From: Actinospineispora acaciae DSM 45401
GTDB lineage: Bacteria > Actinomycetota > Actinomycetes > Mycobacteriales > Pseudonocardiaceae
Direction of reading: 5' to 3'
NCBI RefSeq assembly: GCF_000620785.1
Contig: NZ_JIAI01000004.1
Span: forward strand, 496,001 to 560,000
Length of the DNA stretch: 64,000 nt
The position numbers and the translations under genes were made by a program. This document shows, piece by piece, positions 32,442 to 40,001 of this stretch. Every line of letters starts with the position of its first letter. The first letter of the stretch is position 1. The notes under the pieces are model-generated. The model saw nothing but the letters and a program-made list of their open reading frames with translations. It was not told where the DNA came from and did not search any database.

Positions 32442-33179
32442 TCACGCGAGGTGCAGCGCGGCGAGGGTGGCCGGGCCGGCGACGCCGTCCTCGGCGAGAC
32501 CGGCGCGGCGCTGGAACTCCCGCACGACCGCCTCGGTGGCTGCACCGAACGCGCCGTCGACCGTGAGCGTGGAGTACGCGGGATAGTCGCGGTTGAGCCG
32601 TGCCTGCATCGCGGCCACGACCGGCCCGCTGCTGCCCCGCGCCAGCGCCCCGCCAGCCGGGGGTGATGGTTGGGCGCCGCCGGGGGCGGCGAGGTGGGTC
32701 AGCGCGAGGCGGGACTTCTCGACGGCGTCGGCCGGGGTGCCCATGAACTCGAAGTGCATCCAGTCCTTGCGGGCGCCCTTGTAGTCGCCGCCCCAGGCGA
32801 AGCCGTAGTGCTTCCACACCGCCGCCACCTGGGTGGGGATGGTGTGCCGGCCGGTGCTTGTGTACGGGTTGTCGTTCCAGTTCAGATCGACCGCGACCGC
32901 CCAGGAGTGGTTGCTCGGGGTTCGGGTCCCGGCGATGGGTCGGCAGTTGTAGCCGCCGCACTGGCCCGGCTTGAGCAGGTAGTTGCCGCCGTCGGGTCGT
33001 TCGGTCCAGTCCAGCAGGGTGTCCACCAGCACCGAGAGGCCCTTGCGCACCGAGACGCGGGTGCCGGAGCGGTCGGCGGTGACCGTCGCCAGGTCCGAGC
33101 CGCCCGAGCAGCGTGGCCAACCGCTGCCCCATCCTCGATCGGCGGCGGTGTGGGCGTAGTCGTAGAGGTTGATCGCCAC
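32442..33179 (-). CDS. Endolysin: M15 D-Ala-D-Ala carboxypeptidase-type peptidase plus peptidoglycan-binding domain
   Basis: 245 residues. The N-terminal domain (1-150) is a VanY/M15_4-type zinc peptidase with H91 (SNHSWAVAVDLNW), D98 and H142 (DWMHFEF) as ligands. The C-terminal domain (about 178-243) is a PG_binding_1 module (RGSSGPVVAAMQARLN...TVDGAFGAATEAVVREFQRRAGL). It cleaves peptidoglycan stem peptides from inside at the end of infection and needs a holin. There is no signal peptide. Its start overlaps the stop of the 33179-33370 gene. Confidence 0.92.
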   Translation of the reverse strand: MAINLYDYAHTAADRGWGSGWPRCSGGSDLATVTADRSGTRVSVRKGLSVLVDTLLDWTERPDGGNYLLKPGQCGGYNCRPIAGTRTPSNHSWAVAVDLNWNDNPYTSTGRHTIPTQVAAVWKHYGFAWGGDYKGARKDWMHFEFMGTPADAVEKSRLALTHLAAPGGAQPSPPAGGALARGSSGPVVAAMQARLNRDYPAYSTLTVDGAFGAATEAVVREFQRRAGLAEDGVAGPATLAALHLA

Positions 33180-33370
33180 TACTGCCGCCCCTCTCTCTGC
33201 TCCGGCACGACCATCGCGGCCTGGTCGCGTTCGGTGGGTTCAGCTGACCAGTCGGCCGGCCAGGCGGGGTCGTGGTCGGGGTCGTAGGCGCCCACGCGCG
33301 GGAAGTGGGGGTCCTCGATCGGGTCGCGCTCGGGGTCGTAGTGGTTGAAGGGCGGATGGTGGTGGTGCAC
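33179..33370 (-). CDS. Small His/Asp/Pro-rich phage protein
   Basis: 63 residues from GTG 33370 after a strong GAGGGAGG site. It starts with four consecutive His and contains several Asp-Pro pairs (YDPERDPIEDPHF, YDPDHDPAWP). No family recognised. It overlaps the endolysin start by one base, so the two are translationally linked. His-rich ends can bind metal; untested. Confidence 0.6.
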   Translation of the reverse strand: MHHHHPPFNHYDPERDPIEDPHFPRVGAYDPDHDPAWPADWSAEPTERDQAAMVVPEQREGRQ

Positions 33371-33505
33371 GCTGCCTCCCTCGGGTTGGGCATCTGCGCG
33401 GGCGTGGCTGCTCGCCCCGAACCCCGTCCGGGCGGGTAGCTCGGGGGAATCCGTGGGGTCGCCGGCACCTACGAGATGGGGTGGGTGTGTAGAACCGCGC
33501 GGGTG

Positions 33506-34183
33506 CTACACCCAGATCAGCCAGTTGATCGCGATGTAGGGCTGTCGCACGTCGAAGGGCACATTGCCGCCGACGGTGGAGGTCCAGAACCCGTGGTAGT
33601 GCAGGCCGTCGTGCAAGGTGACGAATCCGTGGGTGTGGGCGCCGCCGCCGGCCTGGCCGTACGGGATCTGGGTGCCGCCGGCCGCCGTGCCGGTGAAGTT
33701 GTGGCCCGGGTGGTCACCCGAGACACCGGTGGTGCCGCCGTGCACGTGGTCGCCGTCTTGGCTGGTGGTTCCGGTGTGCTGGTGGGCGGGCATCTGCGCC
33801 TCGGTGATCACCCGGGTGGGCAGGCCGCCGAGCGCGCCGAGCGGGTAGGTCTCGGTGTCGAGGGTGCCGGCGGTGATGGGCACGCGGCCTCGGAAGTCGG
33901 GCAGGCCGAAGGTGGTGGTCCCGTCTCCGGTGGTGAACAGCCCGGTGATCACCAGGCCGGTGTCCTGTGCCCAGGTCCAGAGCCCGGCGTAGGTGTCGCG
34001 GGAGACGAGCTGGCCGTCGAGCAGCAGGGTCTTGTCCTTGGGCGTGGACCGGATGGTGGGCTCGACATCGCCGGTCGGGCGTCGGGTGATCCGAGCGAGC
34101 ACGGTCGACCGGAGGTCGTCCAGCTCGGTCTGCAACCTGCCGACCGCGTCGGTGGGGTCTTCCACGGGCCGGTCGTCTGCCAC
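33506..34183 (-). CDS. Phage tail collar-domain protein
   Basis: 225 residues. After a 40-residue helical start, the central part has the collar fold signature (FTTGDGTTTFGLPDFRGRVPITAG) and a His-rich region (PAHQHTGTTSQDGDHVHGG, GHNFTGTAAGGT, GAHTHGF) that in relatives binds metal ions along a fibre trimer, ending NVPFDVRQPYIAINWLIWV. It is a short tail fibre or tip protein for adsorption. 33371-33505 upstream of the endolysin group contains no gene. Confidence 0.88.
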   Translation of the reverse strand: MADDRPVEDPTDAVGRLQTELDDLRSTVLARITRRPTGDVEPTIRSTPKDKTLLLDGQLVSRDTYAGLWTWAQDTGLVITGLFTTGDGTTTFGLPDFRGRVPITAGTLDTETYPLGALGGLPTRVITEAQMPAHQHTGTTSQDGDHVHGGTTGVSGDHPGHNFTGTAAGGTQIPYGQAGGGAHTHGFVTLHDGLHYHGFWTSTVGGNVPFDVRQPYIAINWLIWV

Positions 34184-34195
34184 CGGGCGGCCTCC

Positions 34196-36313
34196 CTACA
34201 CGAACTCGAGCGTCACCGACTCCTGGCCGGTGGAGGACACGGAGACCCGTTGGTGGCGGATGCGGAAGGCGCCGGTGATCCCGAGCTGGGCTTGCAGGTC
34301 GTAGGCGATGGTGTCACCGATGCTGTAGTTCGCCAGGTCGGCGTCGGGTGTGACCCGCACGTCGGGGCCGGGCACGATGAGCGCTTCGGAGCGTGCGTCC
34401 AGGAGCGCCTGGGTGTGCGCGTCCAGGGTGGTCTGCTCGGACACGTCCGACCAGGTGCCGGTGACCGCGCAGCGCCCGTAGCGGGCACGCAGCTCGGGGT
34501 TCTCCCGGGCGGAGAACAGGGTGCCCGACGCGCCGGAGCTGGTGCCGGTGCCGAACGCCTCGGAGGCGAGGTCACCGGCCGCCACCGAGCACAGGGTGTC
34601 GCCGCTGGTGATGTTGCGGGCGTCGACCACGATGGCGTCCTCACCGCTGGACCGGTCGACGCCCTTGAGCGGGTACCACAACTGGAGCTTGCGGGTCGCC
34701 GGGTCGACCTCGGCGTCGAACCCGTTGATCCGCTGCCCCAGCTCGGCCACGCGCTGGGCGACGTTGTGCAGCTCGTCGCGCAGGTAGGTGCCATCACGCT
34801 TCACGCCTGAGGCGCCGACGGTGCTGGTGTCGATGCCGAAGTTGCCGTAGTCGAGCACCTGCCACTGGTCGATCATGGTCGTGACGAAGCTGAACTGATC
34901 GACCTGGTCGAACCGCAGGTCCTTGGTGATGACCATCAGCGACAGGTAGGCCAGCAGGCCGCGCGCAGACAACGTCAGCGACTCCCCGCTGGTGCGCCAG
35001 CCCACCAGCGGCCCGGCGAACACGATCTTGCCGTTGCGGTAGAGCCACAGCTCGGTCGCGGCGTCGGACAGCCGCCGCAGCCGTTGCACGACGGGGTCGG
35101 TCACCGAGGAGATCAGGCACGACGCCTCAAGGTCCTGGGGCTGGCTCAGGGTGTTGCCGTACCTGATCTGCTTCCACTCGATGGGGTCGACCTCGATGAA
35201 CGCGGGCGGCCCGGCGACCTGCGGGACGCGGGCCACCACCACAAGGTCGTAGACCGGGCCGGAGCGCAGCGGCAGCACCCGGGTGAACGGGATGTCCACC
35301 ACCCGCACGTCATCGACGCCGCTGGCGGCGTCGGCCAGGGTGGTCGAGCGGACGACCGCGGCGGCGCTGTCGGTGGCCGTGGCGGTGTCGGCGAGGCCGG
35401 TCGCGCGCAGGATGGCGGTCTGCTCGTCGCCGCTGCCCTGCTCGGCGAGGTCGGCGAAGGTGGTGCGATCCAGCGCGACGCTCTCCGAGCCGGCGGCGGC
35501 GTCGCTGGCCGCCTGCTTGGCCCACTGGCCGGCATCGACGGTGTCCGAGCCGGTCGCGATGTCTGTGACGGCGAGGTCGGTTCCCGGGCTCACCGAGTCC
35601 GAGCCGGTACCGGTGTCGCCAAGGGCGACGACCGGTTCAAGCCCGACCAGGTCGCTGCCGCTGGCCGTGTCCGACGCGGTGACCGAGGTGGTGGTCTGGT
35701 TCGCCACGGCCATCGACAGGGTGCTGGCGACAGCCGACGAGGACGCGGTGGCGGTGCGGGTGCCGGTGGAGCCGGTCCCCGCTCGCGCCTCGGTGCACAC
35801 GGAGTGGTTCGTGCTCGCCGCGCTGATGTCGGCCCACTCGGTCATCCCGGACGGTGTGGAGTGGCTACCGGACGGGGAGTTCGAGGTGAACACGCAGACC
35901 AGCAGCGTGTTCGGCAGAGTCGGGGAGATCGACGGTGCGACGTGGGAGGTGGTGGCCGGCGAGAACGTCGAGTAGGACGGGGTGATGTGGATCGGTGCCG
36001 CCGGGTCGAACCCATCCAGCGCCAGCAGCGTGATCACCCCGGAAGGGCCGTCCGACTTGCTGAACGTGTAGGCGGCCGGCTCAAAGTCGGCTGACTTGCG
36101 CCACACCTTGACCCGCGGCCGGCCGCTGGTGTTCAGCCCAGCCCCCACCAGCTCCCACGTCGACGACGGAGCGGTCATGTCCGCGAACGAGCCCGAGGAG
36201 TTCATGCTCATCACCGCGAAAAGCAACTGCCCATCCCGCAGCCCGCTCGGGGCGTCAACGACCAGGGACGCGGTGGTGGACTGCGCGGAGGACGCCGCGA
36301 GGACGCTCGGCAT
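34196..36313 (-). CDS. Phage minor tail protein with tail-tip C-terminal domain
   Basis: 705 residues. The first 190 look like an Ig/concanavalin-like domain (PSVLAASSAQSTTASLVVDAPSGLRDGQLLFAVMS), then Asp/Ser/Thr-rich repeats (residues about 215-330: DTASGSDLVGLEPVVALGDT and similar, with conserved DTATGSD units), and finally a domain like that of the siphophage tail-hub protein (from about 350: IEVDPIEWKQIRYGNTLSQPQDLEASCLISS). Probably a tail-tip protein on the distal tail. The acidic repeats recall calcium-binding linkers. Confidence 0.78.
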   Translation of the reverse strand: MPSVLAASSAQSTTASLVVDAPSGLRDGQLLFAVMSMNSSGSFADMTAPSSTWELVGAGLNTSGRPRVKVWRKSADFEPAAYTFSKSDGPSGVITLLALDGFDPAAPIHITPSYSTFSPATTSHVAPSISPTLPNTLLVCVFTSNSPSGSHSTPSGMTEWADISAASTNHSVCTEARAGTGSTGTRTATASSSAVASTLSMAVANQTTTSVTASDTASGSDLVGLEPVVALGDTGTGSDSVSPGTDLAVTDIATGSDTVDAGQWAKQAASDAAAGSESVALDRTTFADLAEQGSGDEQTAILRATGLADTATATDSAAAVVRSTTLADAASGVDDVRVVDIPFTRVLPLRSGPVYDLVVVARVPQVAGPPAFIEVDPIEWKQIRYGNTLSQPQDLEASCLISSVTDPVVQRLRRLSDAATELWLYRNGKIVFAGPLVGWRTSGESLTLSARGLLAYLSLMVITKDLRFDQVDQFSFVTTMIDQWQVLDYGNFGIDTSTVGASGVKRDGTYLRDELHNVAQRVAELGQRINGFDAEVDPATRKLQLWYPLKGVDRSSGEDAIVVDARNITSGDTLCSVAAGDLASEAFGTGTSSGASGTLFSARENPELRARYGRCAVTGTWSDVSEQTTLDAHTQALLDARSEALIVPGPDVRVTPDADLANYSIGDTIAYDLQAQLGITGAFRIRHQRVSVSSTGQESVTLEFV

Positions 36314-36339
36314 CTATCCCTCCCCCAGAGGTTGGGGGC

Positions 36340-36849
36340 TCAGGTGATGGTGATGTCGAAGGTGATCTGCCACGAGCTGGCGGCGGTCTTGGTGCCCATC
36401 GCGGCGACCTTGCGGTTGAGCATCCGGCCCGCGCCCAGGGTGGCGGTGTTGAACACACCGGCCTCCTGCCACGCCCAGTTCGCGTCCCCGGTGGCGAAGG
36501 TGGAGCGGAACGAGATCGCGTTCGCGGTGACGGTGAGCCCGTCGGTGTGCGCGGGAAAGGAGGCGGCCATGCCCTTGCGCAGCTTGTTCGCCCCGGTCAG
36601 GTCGTTCTGGGTGGCCGACTCCGCCGCCGTGCCGTCCCCGACCCCGATCGCGGCGTTGGCGGGACTGAGGTAGGGCACGGTGGTGTTACCGAGCGCGCAC
36701 TCCCACAGCAGGCTCACCCCGCCGTACATCAGCATGTTGCCCTCGATGTCGAGCACGTCGTAGGGCTCGGCTGTCAGATTCCAGTCGCCCCAGAATTTCG
36801 CAAGGTGAATCGAGGCGCGCCAAACCGCGAGATCCTTGGCAGATGACAC
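36340..36849 (-). CDS. Phage tail-region protein
   Basis: 169 residues: WLARASIHLAKFWGDWNLTAEPY-like start (actual: VWRASIHLAKFWGDWN), YGGVSLLWECALGN, and a second half (TFATGDANWAWQEAGVFNTATLGAGRMLNRKVAAMGTKT) with the conserved TGDANWAWQE pattern seen in beta-sandwich tail adaptors that often pair with fibres. Role in the baseplate inferred from location. It ends 26 bases before the minor tail gene and is divergent from the moron at 36979. Confidence 0.7.
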   Translation of the reverse strand: MSSAKDLAVWRASIHLAKFWGDWNLTAEPYDVLDIEGNMLMYGGVSLLWECALGNTTVPYLSPANAAIGVGDGTAAESATQNDLTGANKLRKGMAASFPAHTDGLTVTANAISFRSTFATGDANWAWQEAGVFNTATLGAGRMLNRKVAAMGTKTAASSWQITFDITIT

Positions 36850-36900
36850 AGTCGTGATCCTTCTTGGTAAACGACGATAAGAGTCCTCGCGGAAACCTTG

Positions 36901-36928
36901 TTGACAGCTTCCCGGGTCGCGCTAATCT
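36901..36928 (+). promoter_or_regulatory. Sigma-70-type promoter of the 36979 gene
   Basis: TTGACA at 36901-36906 and TAATCT at 36923-36928 are separated by 16 bases. The predicted start of transcription is about 45 bases before the GTG at 36979, and a GAGG ribosome binding site lies at 36967-36970. Its near-consensus -35 in the middle of the late genes supports independent, prophage-state expression. Confidence 0.65.
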
Positions 36929-36978
36929 GAACAAGCTGGCAAGCGTTGACCAACTGACTAGACAACGAGGAACTACCG

Positions 36979-37923
36979 GTGAGCACGGGCGACTCGATCG
37001 ACGACATCGACTCCATATGGCCCCTACTTGCAGATTCGTACTCTGAGATCGAGGCCGCATGGCGGGAGTTGGCACAGTCAAGCCAGAGTGATCTGGCCGC
37101 CGATGTAGCACGGACCGTCCACGATGCTAAAGAAGTGTCGCCCAAGAGCGACATTCTCATCATTGGCGAGATGTCCGGACTGATGGCCGGAATGACGATC
37201 GGCGGACACCTGAACTTGCTGTCGCGGGCATACTGGCCGCCACGAACCGGTCACGACTTTACTCCCGTGGACCAACCAGCTATCTATCCGCCAGCCCGTG
37301 CGGCACTGGAGGCCGCATCCATTATCAGTTGGGCATGCAATCACAAAAGCGAGCCCGAATTGCGCGAGCTGCGCGCCGCGGAACTATGGTTATGGTCAGC
37401 GATTAACGGAATTACTAGTAGTCCCGACCATGCCGTCGACACAATTGTGGCGGCGGGTTACACGATCGAGTACTCGCGGAGGGGTCGAAGAAGGCCCCTG
37501 CTGATCGTAAACGGAAAGCCGCAACAGCTTTCAGTTGGGCGAATGATTCGAGAGATGCTAGGTGAAATTAGCCAGTCGATGTATGCGGACTGGAGTTCCA
37601 TGAGCCACTCTGACCCATTCCATATATACGACTCGGTTGAGAAGGTTGGGTCCGGGGAAGGATTTGTGGAGGTGGCGTTGAAAGTTGAACCCGTTTACCA
37701 TGTTCTCACTGGCGGCATGGTCGCTCAGGCTGTGAGCGTCGCCGGCGAGCGATACGGGACCTTCTGGGATCGCGACTTCACGTCGGTGGCGACTCAATGT
37801 GACAGCCTATTTCGAGAGATGGTTCGAATAATCGCAACAATCCCCTCTCCTTTCAAGTCAATGGTCGAAGCGGTGTTAGCGGGATCACACGAAGATGAGT
37901 GGGCTGGGCGTATTGACACGTAA
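36979..37923 (+). CDS. Plus-strand moron of unknown function in the tail module
   Basis: 314 residues, clearly lower GC than its neighbours and opposite in direction to all adjacent late genes. It has its own promoter and ribosome binding site. Mostly helical, no signal peptide or membrane segment. Conserved-looking segments include DILIIGEMSGLMAGMTIGGHL, PARAALEAASIISWACN and YADWSSMSHSDPFHIYD; the last two resemble all-helical proteins of the DUF5677/HEPN-like kind, but I cannot confirm this. Placement fits a lysogenic conversion or anti-phage gene. It could be tested as superinfection exclusion. Confidence 0.85.
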   Translation: MSTGDSIDDIDSIWPLLADSYSEIEAAWRELAQSSQSDLAADVARTVHDAKEVSPKSDILIIGEMSGLMAGMTIGGHLNLLSRAYWPPRTGHDFTPVDQPAIYPPARAALEAASIISWACNHKSEPELRELRAAELWLWSAINGITSSPDHAVDTIVAAGYTIEYSRRGRRRPLLIVNGKPQQLSVGRMIREMLGEISQSMYADWSSMSHSDPFHIYDSVEKVGSGEGFVEVALKVEPVYHVLTGGMVAQAVSVAGERYGTFWDRDFTSVATQCDSLFREMVRIIATIPSPFKSMVEAVLAGSHEDEWAGRIDT

Positions 37924-39561
37924 CTATCCGGACCAGGTGTCGTGGTAGTCGAGGGTGGCGGTGATCGAGGCGCCGGGCGGTTCGGTGAGCAGGTGGAGCA
38001 GGTTCTCTCCTGGGCCGATGACAAATGTCTGGCGGGGGTGGACCCATGCACCGTACTTGGATTGGCCGTCGATGGTGACGACGGAGCGGGGGGCTCCGGT
38101 GGCGCGGGCTTGCATGTCGCCAAGCAGGGTCGACCCTTTGGGTAGTACGGCGGCGACGAGGAAGCTCACGTCGTGGGTGGTGTTGGCCAACTCGATGCGG
38201 GTGACCGGCTCCCCGCTGCTCGGCCCTGTGACGCGGATGGTCGGGTAGGCGTAGCCGTTGCCCTCGTTGAGCACGGAGACGACGCTCGGTCTTGTCGCCG
38301 CCGGGGACGCGGGCACGGTCACGCGGCGTTGGCTTGCCGAGTAGTGGCGAGGGTCGGAGGAGAGCAGCGCGAACTTCTGGTGGTTGACCAGGGTTTCGCG
38401 CCAGGACAGCTCACGGGACAGGCTGATCGGCCGGCAGCGCAGCATGCGCAGCGGCCGGCCGGGGTGGCGCCAGATCAGTTCCCAGTCCGAGTCGCGTTGC
38501 GGCACCAGTGCCCGGTAGAGGGTGTCCATGGCTTGTTCGACCTCGGCCTGGGTGCCGCCGACCTTGAGTTCGAACATGAGCTGGCGGGCCGATTGCAGGT
38601 CTACCCCGCGTAGCGCGCCGTCGCCGCGTGGGAGGTCGTCGTCGCTGGTGCGCATCGCCCAGCCTTCGAGGCCGTCGTGGTTCTCGACCCGGTAGGGGGT
38701 GTCGTCGCCGATGAGCAGCCCGTCCCAGCCGCCGAGGCGGTACTGGTAGTTGTACGGCCCGATCCGGGCTTGGGCCGAGGACATGGCGATCATCGGTTCG
38801 GGGGTGGTGTGGCCGGCGCGCAGCGGGCCGAACACGGTCAGCGAGCCGGTGCCACCGACCTTCAACATGGTGGGGGCCAGCCGCGAGGTCATCCGCGCCG
38901 GCCCGGACGAGCCGCCCCGGAAGGTGGCCAGGATGGCGATCCAGTTGCGCATCGAGGACAGCAACGCCGAGAGGAAGAAGCTTCCGACGGAGTTGGTGAT
39001 GGCGTGGTGGATCGACAGCCGGGAGCGGCGCTCGTCGGGGTCGCTGTCCCAGAGTCCCCAGCTCTGCGGGGACACCGACTCGATGAGCCGGATCAGCCCG
39101 CCCACGAAGCCGGATTGGATGGTGGAGGCGAACTGGTTGGCGATCGCGGCGACCACGATCTCGTCGGCTTGGGCGATGATGCCCGAGTCCCCGGTGCGCG
39201 GCCGGTCGTCCCCGCTGGTCACCACGGTCACCCGGTCCAGGGCGCCGCTCTGGGCGGCGCCGGAGTACTCCAGCGCGCGCACTTGCAGCGACCGGTTGAC
39301 GCTGGTGGTCACCGACACCGAGGAGGTGGCCGGGGCGCCCTCGCGGTACCACATCGCCAGTTTCAGCTCGCCCTGCGCGCGTTCGCGCACCGGTACGAAG
39401 CCGTCCGGGCCGGTCAGGGTGGCGCTGCCGGAGGTGACCACGGCCCAGCAGACGATCAGGTTCTTCTCGATCGTCGGGTTGGTGAAGGTCGCCGTGCAGG
39501 TGCGGGACTGGCCGGAGCCGACCGCGTTGCCGGCCGACTGGCGCAGCGTGGGCGCGCTCAT
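37924..39561 (-). CDS. Phage distal tail/tail-tip protein
   Basis: 545 residues. N-terminal beta domain (about 1-230: SAPTLRQSAGNAVGSGQSRTCTATFTNPTIEKNLIVCWAVV-type) followed by a Dit-like/siphovirus tail component half (from about 275: YRLGGWDGLLIGDDTPYRVENHDGLEGWAMRTSDDDLPRGDGALRG), with the typical LRCRPISLSRELSWRETLVNHQKFALLSSDPRHY segment. It would connect tail tube to tip. The fusion of a lectin-like N-terminus with a Dit-like C-terminus is characteristic of actinophages. Its stop lies one base beyond the moron's stop, on the opposite strand. Confidence 0.83.
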   Translation of the reverse strand: MSAPTLRQSAGNAVGSGQSRTCTATFTNPTIEKNLIVCWAVVTSGSATLTGPDGFVPVRERAQGELKLAMWYREGAPATSSVSVTTSVNRSLQVRALEYSGAAQSGALDRVTVVTSGDDRPRTGDSGIIAQADEIVVAAIANQFASTIQSGFVGGLIRLIESVSPQSWGLWDSDPDERRSRLSIHHAITNSVGSFFLSALLSSMRNWIAILATFRGGSSGPARMTSRLAPTMLKVGGTGSLTVFGPLRAGHTTPEPMIAMSSAQARIGPYNYQYRLGGWDGLLIGDDTPYRVENHDGLEGWAMRTSDDDLPRGDGALRGVDLQSARQLMFELKVGGTQAEVEQAMDTLYRALVPQRDSDWELIWRHPGRPLRMLRCRPISLSRELSWRETLVNHQKFALLSSDPRHYSASQRRVTVPASPAATRPSVVSVLNEGNGYAYPTIRVTGPSSGEPVTRIELANTTHDVSFLVAAVLPKGSTLLGDMQARATGAPRSVVTIDGQSKYGAWVHPRQTFVIGPGENLLHLLTEPPGASITATLDYHDTWSG

Positions 39562-39562
39562 C

Positions 39563-39982
39563 TCACCCGAAGACCATGACGAGCTGGTTGACGTCGAACT
39601 CGACCGGGGTGTTGCCGCTGCGCACGGTCACCGGGGCGTCCAGCGCGGCGGAGTACTCCGGGGTGCCGCCGGTCGCGGCGCTGAACCAGCCGTACCAGCC
39701 GATCTGCCCCCAGGTGCCGGTCGGGTTGGGGAAGGTGAACTTCGCGCCGTTGGTCTTGGTGGTGATCCCGTCCACGGTGGTCGCGGGTGGGAAGTTGGTG
39801 GCGTTGTTGGTCACCGCCACCCGCGCATACGAGCCTGCGGTGGGTTGGGTGAAGCTGGAGCCGTCCTCGTTGGGGGCGGTGACCGACAGCCCGAGGTACC
39901 AGGTGGCCGGTGCCCATGAGGTGGCGCCGCCGCCGAACTGGGAGTCGGCGATCGCGCGTTCACGGCTGGGATGTGCGGGCAC
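39563..39982 (-). CDS. Small phage tail protein
   Basis: 139 residues: YLGLSVTAPNEDGSSFTQPTAGSYARVAVTNNATNFPPATTVDGITTKTNGAKFTFPNPTG-type sequence, which is a beta-sandwich protein common beside tape measure or fibre genes in actinophages, and ends FDVNQLVMVFG. Possibly decorates the tail tip. Function unknown. Confidence 0.75.
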   Translation of the reverse strand: MPAHPSRERAIADSQFGGGATSWAPATWYLGLSVTAPNEDGSSFTQPTAGSYARVAVTNNATNFPPATTVDGITTKTNGAKFTFPNPTGTWGQIGWYGWFSAATGGTPEYSAALDAPVTVRSGNTPVEFDVNQLVMVFG

Positions 39983-40001
39983 CCGGGATCTCCGTTCGTG
40001 T

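Noticed and set aside
33476..34810. Plus-strand open frame of 444 codons across collar and minor tail genes
   Set aside because: Gly/Val/Arg-rich antisense frame without motif or ribosome binding site.
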